Part shown: in pieces, positions 1-10,558 of the stretch
Layout: each line of letters starts with the position of its first letter
Numbering within the stretch: the stretch's first letter is position 1
DNA from: Rhynchopus euleeides
Taxonomy: Eukaryota; Euglenozoa; Diplonemea; Diplonemida; Diplonemidae
Direction of reading: 5' to 3'
Assembly (NCBI GenBank): GCA_963210315.1
Contig: OY723313.1
Coordinates: 1,116,001-1,180,000 of the forward strand
DNA: 64,000 nt
Made by a program: the position numbers and the translations under genes
The notes under the pieces: model-generated
What the model saw: the letters and a program-made list of their open reading frames with translations, nothing else
Database searches by the model: none
Told to the model about the DNA's origin: nothing

Positions 1-257
1 GAGCTCACTTCCTTCCCAGGTGTTTCTGGGCATGGGGCAACCTTGCCCAGGTGTTTCCCCTGTTCTTTCGGACGGTACATAGTGAGTTCTGGCAATATTT
101 TTTTTTCTCGGTCAGCGCAGTGCCTCCAGTCCTGTCTCAGTAGCCACACAGAAAGGGGGACCAAAAAAAACTGGGGGGGGACCAAAAAGCGAGACCCCCC
201 CCCCCCCCAGATTGCGTAGTTTGTGCGTAGTGAAAAGGGGGTAAATCAGGGGCACCA
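1..257 (-). mobile_element. Partial TIR element, inverted copy of the left end of the 10559-11513 element
   Basis: This stretch is the reverse complement of 10559 to about 10833: the same C/G run, the same block around CTACGCACAAACTACGCAAT, and the same outer end TGGTGCCCCTGA (here ending at 257 as ...CAGGGGCACCA). The body of this copy would lie beyond the left edge of the window. Copies differ by small indels and substitutions, mainly in homopolymers. Confidence 0.7.
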
Positions 258-370
258 TTTTTTGTTACATTTTTTTTGGTGCAGAAAGCCAACGTCAAAC
301 TAAACCATCAAAAAGTGCTTACCCGCCCACCCCTCAGCCTCCCCCCCTGCCACCACCACTGTCACTGCAG

Positions 371-841
371 GGGCTGCCGACGGGCTCGCTGGAGCCACTT
401 GAGCCTGAAGGCCAGACAACCTTCCACGAAATGGGGTCGCTCGAAGGCCCCGGTGGCCAATCACTGCCTGCGGGTGCCGCGGGGGCGGCTGTGAAAAAGT
501 TCGTCGACCACCTCCGGACAGCGGAAATGGAGCTGAGCCAGATTAAGGAATGGACTGAGGCGGATCTCCAGGAGTTTGCACTGATGTTCTTCATGGAGCA
601 CGACCAGGCTCAGGAGGTATGCATGCCCCGGGGGGTCGAGTGGCGTGGGGGGTGTCCGCAGGGTAGGGCTTTCTTCCCGACATCCTGGTTTTTCTTTGTC
701 CCGCATGCGCTCAAAGCAATCACGCAGTCAATTTTTATCTATCCCTTCACCCACATCACCCCCGCCCCCCCCGCTGCCTCACAGGTGTGGTCGTGGATCC
801 AGACAAACAAGGAGGCGTGGTCTGCAGGCAACAGCCGCTGA
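371..841 (+). CDS. Two-exon C-terminal part of an unidentified protein
   Basis: Open frame 371-616 joins 785-841 in phase 0 across an intron with donor GTATGC and acceptor CACAG. From the ATG at 431 the product is 80 residues. The frame is open back to an AG at 369-370 after a pyrimidine-rich stretch, so 371-430 may be 5' leader or an upstream part of the protein. The product is acidic and probably helical (segments AVKKFVDHLRTAEMEL, EWTEADLQEFALMFFMEHD), then VWSWIQTNKEAW and a stop. Family not recognised. It lies directly beside the left-edge repeat, so the 5' part may have been displaced by an insertion. Confidence 0.5.
   Translation, partial: GLPTGSLEPLEPEGQTTFHEMGSLEGPGGQSLPAGAAGAAVKKFVDHLRTAEMELSQIKEWTEADLQEFALMFFMEHDQAQEVCMPRGVEWRGGCPQGRAFFPTSWFFFVPHALKAITQSIFIYPFTHITPAPPAASQVWSWIQTNKEAWSAGNSR
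617..784 (+). other. cis intron, GTATGC donor, CACAG acceptor
   Basis: Phase-0 intron of 168 bases between the two exons of the gene at 371-841. The 3' part is pyrimidine-rich. Its donor matches the introns at 32062, 50776 and 51550. Confidence 0.6.
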
Positions 842-1089
842 GACTGAGTTCCCCTGCCCCTCTCCACCACCACCCCCACCCGGTGGAGGGGGGGGGGGGT
901 GGGCTTCCCCGGTGTGCTGCAACAGCAGGGGGGGGGAATGGGGTCCCCTGGAGCAATTGCAGGCCAGGACGATAGACATATGTCTCCTTCACCCACCCCC
1001 CCCCCCCCCCCGCCTCGGCCCCCAGCACCCCCACTCACCGCCGCCCGCCGCCACCGATACTGGGGGGATCGGACTCCCCCCCCCCCGCT
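842..1089. other. Intergenic, C/G homopolymer-rich
   Basis: Low-complexity C runs, G runs and CCACC repeats. ORFs on both strands here are proline/glycine artefacts. No gene seen. Confidence 0.6.
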
Positions 1090-2876
1090 TTTGAGCCACA
1101 CGGAACCTACAGCGGAACTCGGTTCTCGATCACCGCAGGTGCCCTATCCGTCCTTCTTCCACGCCTCTCTTCGCTTATCCCTTGTGAGCTAGCAAAACCC
1201 CACAGCCGGTGTGCGGGTGTGGGGAAACGCAAGGGTCAAACAATCCACAGTGGAAATGACTGGGGTAGCTGGTGTAGTGAGGGCTGTGGGAATGTGAAGC
1301 CTGAGGGAGGTGTGTAGGGTGTGTGCAGCGTGGTGTGGATGATTCTCCGGATGGTTGGGCTGGAGATGGGGCCGAGAGAAAGTCCCATGTGTTGTCGGGG
1401 GAAAAAAAAACTCGGCAAAAAAAATAGGGGGAGGGGGGGGACGGGGAGGGTGGGGTTAGGAGGGATTTTTCTTCTCCACAAACGTCATTCAATAAAAATG
1501 ACCTCTCCCTCCCCACACACCACCCCTCTGCCGGAATACACAGATGCAGATGTGACACGTTTGATGGAAATTTCTCTATAAAACCGGAGGTTGTGGGTCT
1601 GCCACACCGACGACCCCCATCCCCCACCCCCAACCCCACCCCGCGCCACCAGCTCACTGTTTTCTGGAGAAGGATGTATCGGGAAGGCTGTTTGCCTTCC
1701 TGCAGAGCCATGCAGAGTGTCCCCTCAACGCCACCCTGCAGAACCAACCCTCCGACCTTCCCTACCGAGCCTCAAAATCGCGACACGCAGCGCGCGGCAC
1801 AACGCGGCTTTCAGAGAGCGTGTCGGGAGGCAACACCAATATTTTACTCGCTTGTGTTTCCTTTGCGGTGCAGAGGCGTTGTGCCCAAAAAAGATCCCGC
1901 CCTTTTTCGGCATGATCTGCCCGCACAGAAAGAGAAGAAACCGGAGGGTCGTGGGGGGTGCCAGGTGTCTGGTGTGGGGGAGGCATTGGTTGTTTGAAAC
2001 GAAAAGGGTGGGAGGAGGGGGGAGTTCTTTTTGTAGTTTGATTGATCTTTTTTTTCTTCTTAGAGCCGTTAGAGGGGATTCGTCTTCCCGTCTATCATGT
2101 CCCTCTCTCTCCAATCGTCCTCTCTGCTCTCTCCCTGCCCGACGCGGTTTTGTCCAGCGATGTCGGCAATCACACCTTGTCTCTCATGCAGGTGAGGTGG
2201 GTAGGCAGGGGGAAGTGTGGCGGGACCGTGGATTTGTACAACGATGCTGCCCAGATTGATCTTTACTGTGCGGAAGAGCCTGAACAGGCTGGATGTGTGG
2301 GGAGGTGTGGAGGTGTGGATGTGCGGAGTTCAGGTTTTAAAAAAAACACACACGCCAGCAAAAAAATATACAAGGGGCTAACCTGGTGGTTGTGGGTTTT
2401 ATTTCTGCAGCGGACGGGTTTTGTGTGGGTGGGGGTGGGGGGTGGGTAGGGTTGTGTGTGCGGTGCCCGTCAAACAAGGATAAAAAAAAATGTTGCAAAA
2501 AAAATGCGTGGGGAAAGAGCGGGAAGAGATGGTCTCTCTGCTCCAGAAAATTTCTGCCCTGACCCTCCCCCAAGCCCCCCCCACCCCTCCGTGTCTCCCC
2601 CATGTCTCTGTCTCGTCTCTCTCGCTCTCTCGCACTTCTCGAGGCCTCCCCGTCTCTTCCTCTTCCCGTCAGGTTTCGTTCTTCGTCCCCCCTCCTAACC
2701 CCGACCCCACGACCTGCCCATTACCACACACAAAAAACGGAAATGGCACGCCCAAGCTGAACGTCGCTGATGCCAAAAAAAAATGGGCCATGTATGGGAG
2801 CCCAACGCCTTCGGGGAAACATTGCGCGTATGCCACTGCCTGGTCCTACTGTCTGCTTCGCCAGGCTGCAGGTTGA
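1090..2876 (+). CDS. Exon-like segments of an unresolved multi-exon gene
   Basis: Several stretches have protein-like composition and lie next to splice-like sites, but I cannot join them with certainty. They include about 1090-1230 (contains FEPHGTYSGTRFSI), an exon from 1653 after CCACCAG (contains EKDVSGRLFAFLQSHAEC, open to about 1909), about 2061-2191 after TTCTTCTTAG and before GTGAGG (contains LPVYHVPLSPIVLSALSL), and about 2730-2876 ending AYATAWSYCLLRQAAG. The repeat nest starts 135 bases downstream and more exon-like pieces lie beyond it at 14283-14972, so a gene may be split by the nest or carry it in an intron. Product not recognised. cDNA is needed to settle the structure. Confidence 0.3.
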
Positions 2877-3083
2877 CACCACAAAGAATCGGGGTCGGGG
2901 ATCGGGCATGTGGGGTGGGGTGCGGTGTGTCTGTGTGTTGTTGATTGGGGTTGAAATCTGCCTTCTCTGCCACGCCCCTTTCGTCCCCACCGCCATCCCC
3001 CCCCCCCCCAGTGTTGTTAGAAACCGAGTTTTAAACATTTTAAACGTTTTAAACGTTTTAAAGTTTAAAACGCCGTTTTAAAT

Positions 3084-3416
3084 TACCGTATACGTAAATA
3101 TTTTGGAATGTAAATATTATGGAACGTAAATATTATGGAACGTAAATATTTTGGAACGCTGGTGGGTTGGCGTTCCAGATTTTTTTCGTTCCATAATATT
3201 TACAGGGCTTTCTGCGACTCGGGGACTTGGACCAGGTGATCGGACGGCATACAGAGTCCCTGACGGGACCTACTCGTGCACTTTTCGCGCGATTCCTGAC
3301 ACAAGCCGTCCTCACCACCGAGTCCCCAACTGGCCCTGTAAATATTATGGAACGTAAATATTATGGAACGGACCGGCCAAAAATGGGCCCGTTCCATAAT
3401 ATTTACGTATACGGTA
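3084..3416. mobile_element. Short TIR element built from GTAAATATTATGGAACG units
   Basis: The ends ACCGTATACGTAAATATT (left) and its reverse complement (right, ending at about 3415) form terminal inverted repeats. Inside are direct and inverted copies of GTAAATATTATGGAACG near 3090-3160, 3185-3210, 3340-3370 and 3390-3410. TTTAAAAC-type sequence flanks both sides. It has the layout of a MITE of about 330 bases with no coding potential. Confidence 0.55.
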
Positions 3417-3470
3417 TTTAAAACGGGGTTTAAAACGGCAAAAAACCCTGCAAAATATAGGGGGATACTC

Positions 3471-4617
3471 AGGTGTGGCTCTATTTTGGGGGTATTTTGG
3501 CCGATTTTCGAAATCCTATTTTGGTTTTTTTGCACTTTTTTTGGGTGCTTTTTTGCACGATTTCTGTGCCTCAGACACAGATTTTGGTGTGATTTTTGCG
3601 CTATTTTGATTCACTCTGCCTGACGATGCATACGATTCGAAAAAATGGCGAAAAAATCGCTATCAACAACGGTGAACGAATGGAGGTAGATGGGGAAGTG
3701 GAAGGACACAGCACGCCCTCCCACTGCTCGCCACCTGTACACTACCTCTCTGTTCAAGGCGGTCAGTGCCTCTTGATGCTGCACACAAATCACTGCTACA
3801 TCCCAGGGCGCCTTCCCTTGTGAGAATAGCGGAACCTCTGCGGTTGCAGTTTGGTGGTTGAGGCCGGCGGTGGTGACATCACTTTGGTGACTGTGATTCC
3901 CCCTGAGCTCGACCAGATCCAGGTCGACCTGGTGCTGTGTGGCTCCTGGTGTGGTATCTCCTTGCTTCCTCGCACACATACACGCGGTTCCTCGCCACGG
4001 ATGCCCACCAAGTCGAACCCGAAACATGATCACGGGCCCACGACGACCCTTTCGAGATGTCATGGCCGCAAGCCCGCAAACCCGATCGCATTCGCAAGGT
4101 GGTTCGTCTCTTAGAGATCAGTGCTCGGGCCCAGCCTCCCGCGAGGGTGCTGGAAGCGATATGCCACAGCCCCGTACGCGCAAGGACTTGGCTCCAAGAC
4201 CAGGCACAAGCCACAGGGGGTCTGGGGGGCGGAGCCCCCCAGCCGCCGGAGGCCACGGTAGCGAACGTCTGTTGGCCTGGCTCCATAGTCGCATACGCTC
4301 AAGTACAACACAACTGACAGATAGCGGCTATAATCATAGCACAGGTCGCATGGGGGGGGTCTGGGGGGCGGAGCCCCCCAGCCGCCGGAGGCCACGGTAG
4401 TGAACATCTGTTGGTTTGAGCTCGAGAGCAAGCCTCTCACACCACCGCCCTCCGACCCCCCTCTCCACCCCCAGGTGCAAAAATTTTTTGCATCCGGAAA
4501 ATGTGTTCTTTTGACTGTTTGAGCACATCCAAGACTGGGAACATAAAAATTTTCTGCCAATACCAAGTAGGGTCACAAGAAAATCCAAAGGAAAACAGTG
4601 CAAAAAAATAGTGACCA
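3471..4617 (+). repeat. Large dispersed repeat, copy L
   Basis: It starts AGGTGTGGCTCTATTTTGGG and runs through the same blocks as copy R: the ATTTTGGCCGATTTTCG block, a block containing CGAACGAATGGAGGTAGATG, two GC hairpin modules (about 4222-4275 and 4358-4411), and the TGTGTTCTTTTGACTG block at about 4500. L is more diverged from M and R than those two are from each other. The long ORFs in all three copies are conserved by DNA identity, not evidently as genes. Confidence 0.7.
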
Positions 4618-4618
4618 C

Positions 4619-4668
4619 CACCCAGGCGTGTATCTATTTCACGGAATGAAAATAGGAATTTGGGGGAA
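4619..4668 (+). repeat. CGTGTATCTATTTCACGG block
   Basis: This 45-base block recurs in inverted orientation at 9855-9902 and 10072-10115. It is the hinge between copies L and M, which lie head to head. Confidence 0.55.
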
Positions 4669-6016
4669 AAATATTTTTTTGCACTATTTTTTTGCACTTT
4701 TTTCCTTTGGATTTTATTGTGACCCTACTTGGTATTGGCAGAATTTTTTTATGTTCCCGGTCTTGGATGTGCTCAAACATTCAAAAGAACACATTTTCCG
4801 TGGCCAAAAAATTTTTTGCACCCGGAGGTGGGGATGGGGGTGGTGGTCACTACTTTTTTGCACCATTTTCCTTTGGGTTTTATTGTGACCCTACTTGGCA
4901 TTGGCAGAATTCTTTTATGTTCCCGGTCTTGGATGGGCTCAAACAGTCAAAAGAACACATTTTCCGGGTGCAAAAAAATGTTGCACCTGGGGCGTGGAGA
5001 GGGGGGTCGGAGGGCGGTGGTGTGAGAGGCTTGCTCTCGAGCTCAAACCAACAGATGTTCACTACCGTGGCCTCCGGCGGCTGGGGGGCTCCGCCCCCCA
5101 GACCCCCCTGTGGCGTGTCTTTGCGCGACAATTTATCGTCCCCCCATGCGACATGTGCTATCTGTCAGTTGTGTTGTACTTGAGCGTATGCGACTATGGA
5201 GCCAGGCCAACAGACGTTCGCTACCGTGGCCTCCGGCGGCTGGGGGGCTCCGCCCCCCACACCCCCCTGTGGCATGTGCCTGGTCTTGGAGCCAAGCCCT
5301 TGCGCGTACGGGGCTGCGGCATGTCGGTTCCAGCACCCTCGCGGGAGGCTGGGCCCGAGCACTGATCTCTAAGAGACGAACCACCTTGCGAATGCGATCG
5401 GGTTTGCGGGCTTGCGGCCATGACATCTCGAAAGGGTCGTCGTGGGCCCGTGATCATGTTTCGGGTTCGACTTGGTGGGCATCCGTGGCGATTCGCGGAA
5501 CCACGTGTATGTGTGCGAGGAAGCAAAGAGATAACACACCAGGAGCCACGCAGCACCAGGTCGACCTGGATCTGATCGAGCTCAGGGGGAAGGAAGCACA
5601 GTCACCAAAGTGATATCACCGCCGGCCTCAACCACCAAACTGCAACCGCAGAAGTTCCGCTATTCTCACAAGGGAAGGCGCCCTGGGATGTAGCAGTGAT
5701 TTGTGTGCAGCGCCATCAAGTGACACTGACCGCCTTGAACAGAGAGGTAGTGTACAGATGGCGATCAGTGAGAGGGCGTGCTGTGTCCTTCCACTTCCCC
5801 ATCTACCTCCATTCGTTCACCGTTGTTGATAGCGATTTTTTCGCCATTTTTTCGAATCGTATGCATCGGTCAGGCCGAGTGAATCAAAATAGCGCAAAAA
5901 TCACACCAAAATCTGTGTCTGAGGCACAGAAATCGTGCAAAAAAGCACCCCAAAAAAGTGCAAAAAAACCAAAATAGGATTTCGAAAATCGGCCAAAATA
6001 CCCCCAAAATAGAGCC
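4665..6016 (-). repeat. Large dispersed repeat, copy M (inverted)
   Basis: Reverse complement of copies L and R. Compared with R, translated frames are identical over stretches of 167, 111 and 93 residues, and a 163-residue frame differs at two positions. That implies about 99 percent DNA identity, from recent duplication or gene conversion. It contains two GC hairpin modules (about 5045-5107 and 5208-5270) and two ACATTTTCCG/CACATTTTCC blocks. Confidence 0.75.
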
Positions 6017-6560
6017 GGTGGCCCTGTCAGGAGCACCAGGTCCTGGGTAAGACGTTAAACTGCCTGGGGGGGCCGTCCCCGGACCATGACGGGTGCCTGC
6101 ACCAGGAGTCTAGCACGGCCGTGGTCCAGGGCATGACCGAAAACTGCTTGGGTACCGAGGCTCCCCAGACCAGGAAGGGTGGAGACACCTGGAGTCTAAA
6201 TAGTCACACCACGTCAGGCCAGACCTTCGCATTGCACTCCGCGAAGACTGCCACACAGCCGCGGGGCAGGTGTGCAGCCTGTGGAAAACCTCGTACAGAA
6301 AAGGGTCGGCGACCGCCCGCCCCCAGTCTGAGAGGCATCAGCCGAATCTCGGTGGAGGCGGGCACAAAACAAAAGGGAGAGTCGTCACTGTGCATATCAG
6401 CACGGTCCCGCCCTCTGTGCCAGACCAACACACCACCAAAGGAAAAGAGGAAGAGGCGACGTAAGGCAATGCCTCCGTGCGGCCAGGAGAACACGAAATA
6501 GCGACCCCCTCAACGGGGAATGCTACGAGCACGGCCAAAAATCGTTCAAAATCGTTCAAA
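6017..6560. other. Unique spacer between inverted copies M and R
   Basis: About 540 bases unlike the flanking repeats. It contains CCTGGGTAAGACGTTAAACT and downstream GGTGCCTGCACCAGGAGTC, which recall untranslated ends of non-LTR retroelements. I cannot confirm that. No convincing gene is present. Confidence 0.35.
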
Positions 6561-6669
6561 TCTGTGTCTGAGGCACAGAAATCGTGCAAAAAATCACCCA
6601 AAAAAAGTGCAAAAAAACCAAAATAGGATTTCGAAAATCGGCCAAAATACCCCCAAAATAGAGCCACAC
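6560..6669 (-). repeat. Short inverted partial copy of the L/M/R end
   Basis: This block (TCTGTGTCTGAGGCACAGAA to CCAAAATAGAGCC) repeats the end of copy M and is the inverse of the start of copy R. R and this fragment therefore form a close palindrome around 6670-6707. Confidence 0.65.
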
Positions 6670-6707
6670 CTGCCACCACCCCCAGACCCACCCCCATACC
6701 CACCCCC

Positions 6708-8073
6708 AGGTGTGGCTCTATTTTGGGGGTATTTTGGCCGATTTTCGAAATCCTATTTTGGTTTTTTTGCACTTTTTTGGGGTGCTTTTTTGCACGATTT
6801 CTGTGCCTCAGACACAGATTTTGGTGTGATTTTTGCGCTATTTTGATTCACTCGGCCTGACCGATGCATACGATTCGAAAAAATGGCGAAAAAATCGCTA
6901 TCAACAACGGTGAACGAATGGAGGTAGATGGGGAAGTGGAAGGACACAGCACGCCCTCTCACTGATCGCCATCTGTACACTACCTCTCTGTTCAAGGCGG
7001 TCAGTGTCACTTGATGGCGCTGCACACAAATCACTGCTACATCCCAGGGCGCCTTCCCTTGTGAGAATAGCGGAACTTCTGCGGTTGCAGTTTGGTGGTT
7101 GAGGCCGGCGGTGATATCACTTTGGTGACTGTGCTTCCTTCCCCCTGAGCTCGATCAGATCCAGGTCGACCTGGTGCTGCGTGGCTCCTGGTGTGTTATC
7201 TCTTTGCTTCCTCGCACACATACACGTGGTTCCGCGAATCGCCACGGATGCCCACCAAGTCGAACCCGAAACATGATCACGGGCCCACGACGACCCTTTC
7301 GAGATGTCATGGCCGCAAGCCCGCAAACCCGATCGCATTCGCAAGGTGGTTCGTCTCTTAGAGATCAGTGCTCGGGCCCAGCCTCCCGCGAGGGTGCTGG
7401 AACCGACATGCCGCAGCCCCGTACGCGCAAGGGCTTGGCTCCAAGACCAGGCACATGCCACAGGGGGGTGTGGGGGGCGGAGCCCCCCAGCCGCCGGAGG
7501 CCACGGTAGCGAACGTCTGTTGGCCTGGCTCCATAGTCGCATACGCTCAAGTACAACACAACTGACAGATAGCACATGTCGCATGGGGGGACGATAAATT
7601 GTCGCGCAAAGACACGCCACAGGGGGGTCTGGGGGGCGGAGCCCCCCAGCCGCCGGAGGCCACGGTAGTGAACATCTGTTGGTTTGAGCTCGAGAGCAAG
7701 CCTCTCACACCACCGCCCTCCGACCCCCCTCTCCACGCCCCAGGTGCAACATTTTTTTGCACCCGGAAAATGTGTTCTTTTGACTGTTTGAGCACATCCA
7801 AGACCGGGAACATAAAAGAATTCTGCCAATGCCAAGTAGGGTCACAATAAAACCCAAAGGAAAATGGTGCAAAAAAGTAGTGACCACCACCCCCATCCCC
7901 ACCTCCGGGTGCAAAAAAATTTTTGGCCACGGAAAATGTGTTCTTTTGAATGTTTGAGCACATCCAAGACCGGGAACATAAAAAAATTCTGCCAATACCA
8001 AGTAGGGTCACAATGAAATCCAAAGGAAAAAAGTGCAAAAAAAAAGTGCAAAAAAATATTTTTTCCCCAAAGG
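6708..8073 (+). repeat. Large dispersed repeat, copy R
   Basis: Same orientation as L and near-identical inverse of M. It carries GC hairpin modules at about 7468-7521 and 7626-7683 and two copies of the CCCGGAAAATGTGTTCTTTT block (about 7760 and 7925). Confidence 0.75.
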
Positions 8074-9300
8074 AGGATGTATAACGAACTGTAAATTCTG
8101 TAAAATTTTGTAAAAAATGGGGGGATTTTTTGGAAAAATGGCCAAAAAAAGAGTGTGGGGAGTTGGGTCCAGTTTAGCAAAGTCCGTGTATTTGGACGCG
8201 GCCCCTCAGATAAGGAAGCCGCGTCTCAGGTGCGATATGGGGTGTTGGAGAATTTCAGGGTTCGGCCCGAAATTCCCGTTCGAACCGCTATCCCAGGTCC
8301 GACTCAAAACTGTGCTGGGCTCTCGGAGACGGGAGCCCGAAAGCGGGAAGACCAAGCCAATTGTTTTTCCGTGCGAGGATCACTCCTCGACACTGTGTGG
8401 AAGCCCTGCAGGGCACATCCATGAGACGCATCACAACAGAAGGGACAGAAGAACATGAGGCCACGAGGAAGCTGGCCGTGTATCGCAAAGTTTTCGACAA
8501 CGTAGCATGCCCGAGAGGAACGTTCCTCCCGTTCCCATTCAGGGTACGGTACACCTGAGGACAGCAAAAGACGGTCACCTTGCAGGCGGGGCAACGCCTG
8601 CATGAACGCAGATAAAATTGCAGCATACGTTCCCTGCATCAGGAGCCGGTTGTCAAGCCTCCCGTGTTGCAGTTGTAGGGCTCCGAATAACACCCAGTTT
8701 CATCGGACCGTAACGAGGATCTTGGCATCGACGAGCCACAGACTGTGACACTTTACAGTCGGAATCGCGTCCGACACCTGGTAGGCATTGCCATGCCGAT
8801 GGAAGGCCCCCCCAGCCCATGGGGGGCCCGGGGTCTCAGACGGTGGGAGGCACTCCAGAGTGGCGTGTGGCCTCCGACCGGCGCGGACTGCGCTACAACA
8901 CCGCAACCGAGGGCACCTGCAACTACATTTGGATGCGGGACACGGCATCTTCTGAGATGCTCGGCGGGGAGAGGGGGTCTCTCTGTACCTCCTAGGGAAA
9001 GCGGACAGAACGAGGTAGGCACTCGGAGATGGAGCCGAGAGGGGCGGACGGGGGTTCTTTCAGGCAGCGCCGCAACAGCGAGAAGAACACGTGCAACCCC
9101 AGAACATGAGGCGCCGTGACGGAGCAACGGGAGAAAACCATAAAAACAGGGCGTCCGGACGACAGACAGGCACGGGACTGGAAACGCAAACAAACAGACA
9201 GCCGAAAAGAAGTCGAAGTGAAACGGTTGTACAAAGGGCTCGGCTTTACCGACGTCCTTCGTACAGAGTGAAACGACGACGCCGCCGAAGGCGGCCAATC
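8074..9300. other. Degenerate repeat-like region
   Basis: 8143-8187 (GTGTGGGGAGTTGGGTCCAG) is found inverted at about 25855-25890, so it belongs to a dispersed family. The rest has no long clean ORF. Minus-strand frames at 8304-8693 and 8700-8948 contain Cys pairs (FFCPFC, CSCRCPRLRCC) and could be remnants of a transposon protein, but no family is recognisable. Confidence 0.35.
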
Positions 9301-9319
9301 CGCCGCCCGAAGGGCGGCG

Positions 9320-9850
9320 GAAAAAATTTTGGGGTGTTTTTGGGTGAAAATCCGGGCAACCCGGGCCCTTTGGGACCACATAGGCCAGGAAAGGCCAAAA
9401 TTTTCGACTTTTTTCGGAAATTTTCCGATTTTTCACAGTGTGGCAGTCCGCAGACACAGATTTTCGGGTCAGAAAAAAAATTTTTTTTTCGACCCAAAAA
9501 TTTCGGATTTTTTTCCGGAGGGTGTATGGTGACCATCCCGGAAATCCGAAAAAACCCTGATTTTTCCTGATTTTCGGATTTTTCTCGAAATTCGCCCTTG
9601 TGTCAACCAGTGGCAAATTTTTCGGAAAATCGGGAAAAAACAGGAAAATCCGGAAAATCATACACCCTCCTAGTGTCTGGGGGGTGATATGGCGGAAAAA
9701 TTTTTGGGGTGTTTTTGGGTGAAAATCCGGGCAACCCGGGCCCTTTGGGACCACATAGGCCAGGAAAGGCCAAAATTTTCGACTTTTTTCGGAAATTTTC
9801 CGATTTTTCACAGTGTGGCAGTCCGCAGACACAGATTTTCGGGTCAGAAA
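9320..9850 (+). repeat. Two direct copies of a 150-base unit
   Basis: The unit TTTTTGGGGTGTTTTTGGG ... ACACAGATTTTCGGGTCAGA occurs at about 9328-9478 and 9702-9850, nearly identical. About 220 bases separate them, containing related TTTTCGG-rich sequence. Confidence 0.65.
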
Positions 9851-9854
9851 AAAA

Positions 9855-10115
9855 AATTTCCCTCCAAATTCCTATTTTCATTCCGTGAAATAGATACACG
9901 CCTGCCCACCCCCGGGTGCAAATTTTTTTTGCACCCGGAAAATGTGTTCTTTTGAATGTTTGAGCACATCCAAGACCGGGAACATAAAATTTTCGACCAA
10001 TACCAAGTAGGGTCACAATAAAATCCAAAGGAAAAAATTGCAAAAAAAAATAGTGCAAAAAAATATTTTTTCCCCAAATTCCTATTTTCATTCCGTGAAA
10101 TAGATACACGCCTGG
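9855..10115 (+). repeat. Direct ATAGATACACGCCTG blocks around an L/M/R-type module
   Basis: The block ending GTGAAATAGATACACGCCTG occurs at about 9855-9902 and 10072-10115. Between them lies one copy of the CCGGAAAATGTGTTCTTTTG module that also occurs in L, M and R. Confidence 0.6.
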
Positions 10116-10204
10116 GGAGACTTTTCGATTTTTTTTTCTGGAACCCAAAGGAGGATTCTTCATATTCCTGGATTTCCCGAATTTCCTGGATTTCCCCCGG
10201 CCCC

Positions 10205-10480
10205 TTAGGCGATTTCAGGGCGGACAGGGCGGACATGCCCGGACCCGGAAATCCGGGTGTCCGGATGTCCGGGTCCAATTTTGACCCCCCCCCCCCCCCC
10301 CCGGACATTTCCCGAATTTCCCGCCCGGACATGTCCGCCCGGACATCCGGACATCCAGAAATGTCCGCCCCGGACAGGGCGGACATTTTCTGGTGTCCGG
10401 ATGTCCGGGCGGACATGTCCGGACCCGGAAATTCGGGAAATCCAATTTTGACCCCCCCCCGGACATGTCCGGCCAGGACC
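10205..10480. repeat. CGGACATGTCCG palindromic satellite
   Basis: At least a dozen occurrences of CGGACATG, GTCCGGATGTCCGGG and their inversions, mixed with CCCGAATTTCCCG and C runs. The strands are highly self-complementary. No coding potential. Confidence 0.7.
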
Positions 10481-10558
10481 TCAATAGTTTGATTTTTGGT
10501 CCAGAAAATAGTTTGAAAATTTTTGAAATCTGGGTGCCCAAAAAAAATTTCCTAAGAC

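Noticed and set aside
645..1192. Proline-rich and glycine-rich ORFs on both strands
   Set aside because: They are translations of C and G homopolymer runs. Overlapping frames on both strands are open only because of composition.
3600..8040. Many 80-170 residue ORFs in copies L, M and R
   Set aside because: Their conservation follows from DNA identity among repeat copies. They overlap on both strands and have no recognisable domain.
8753..9832. 359-residue minus-strand ORF
   Set aside because: It crosses two direct repeat units (its protein repeats the same 70 residues) and low-complexity sequence. No family match.
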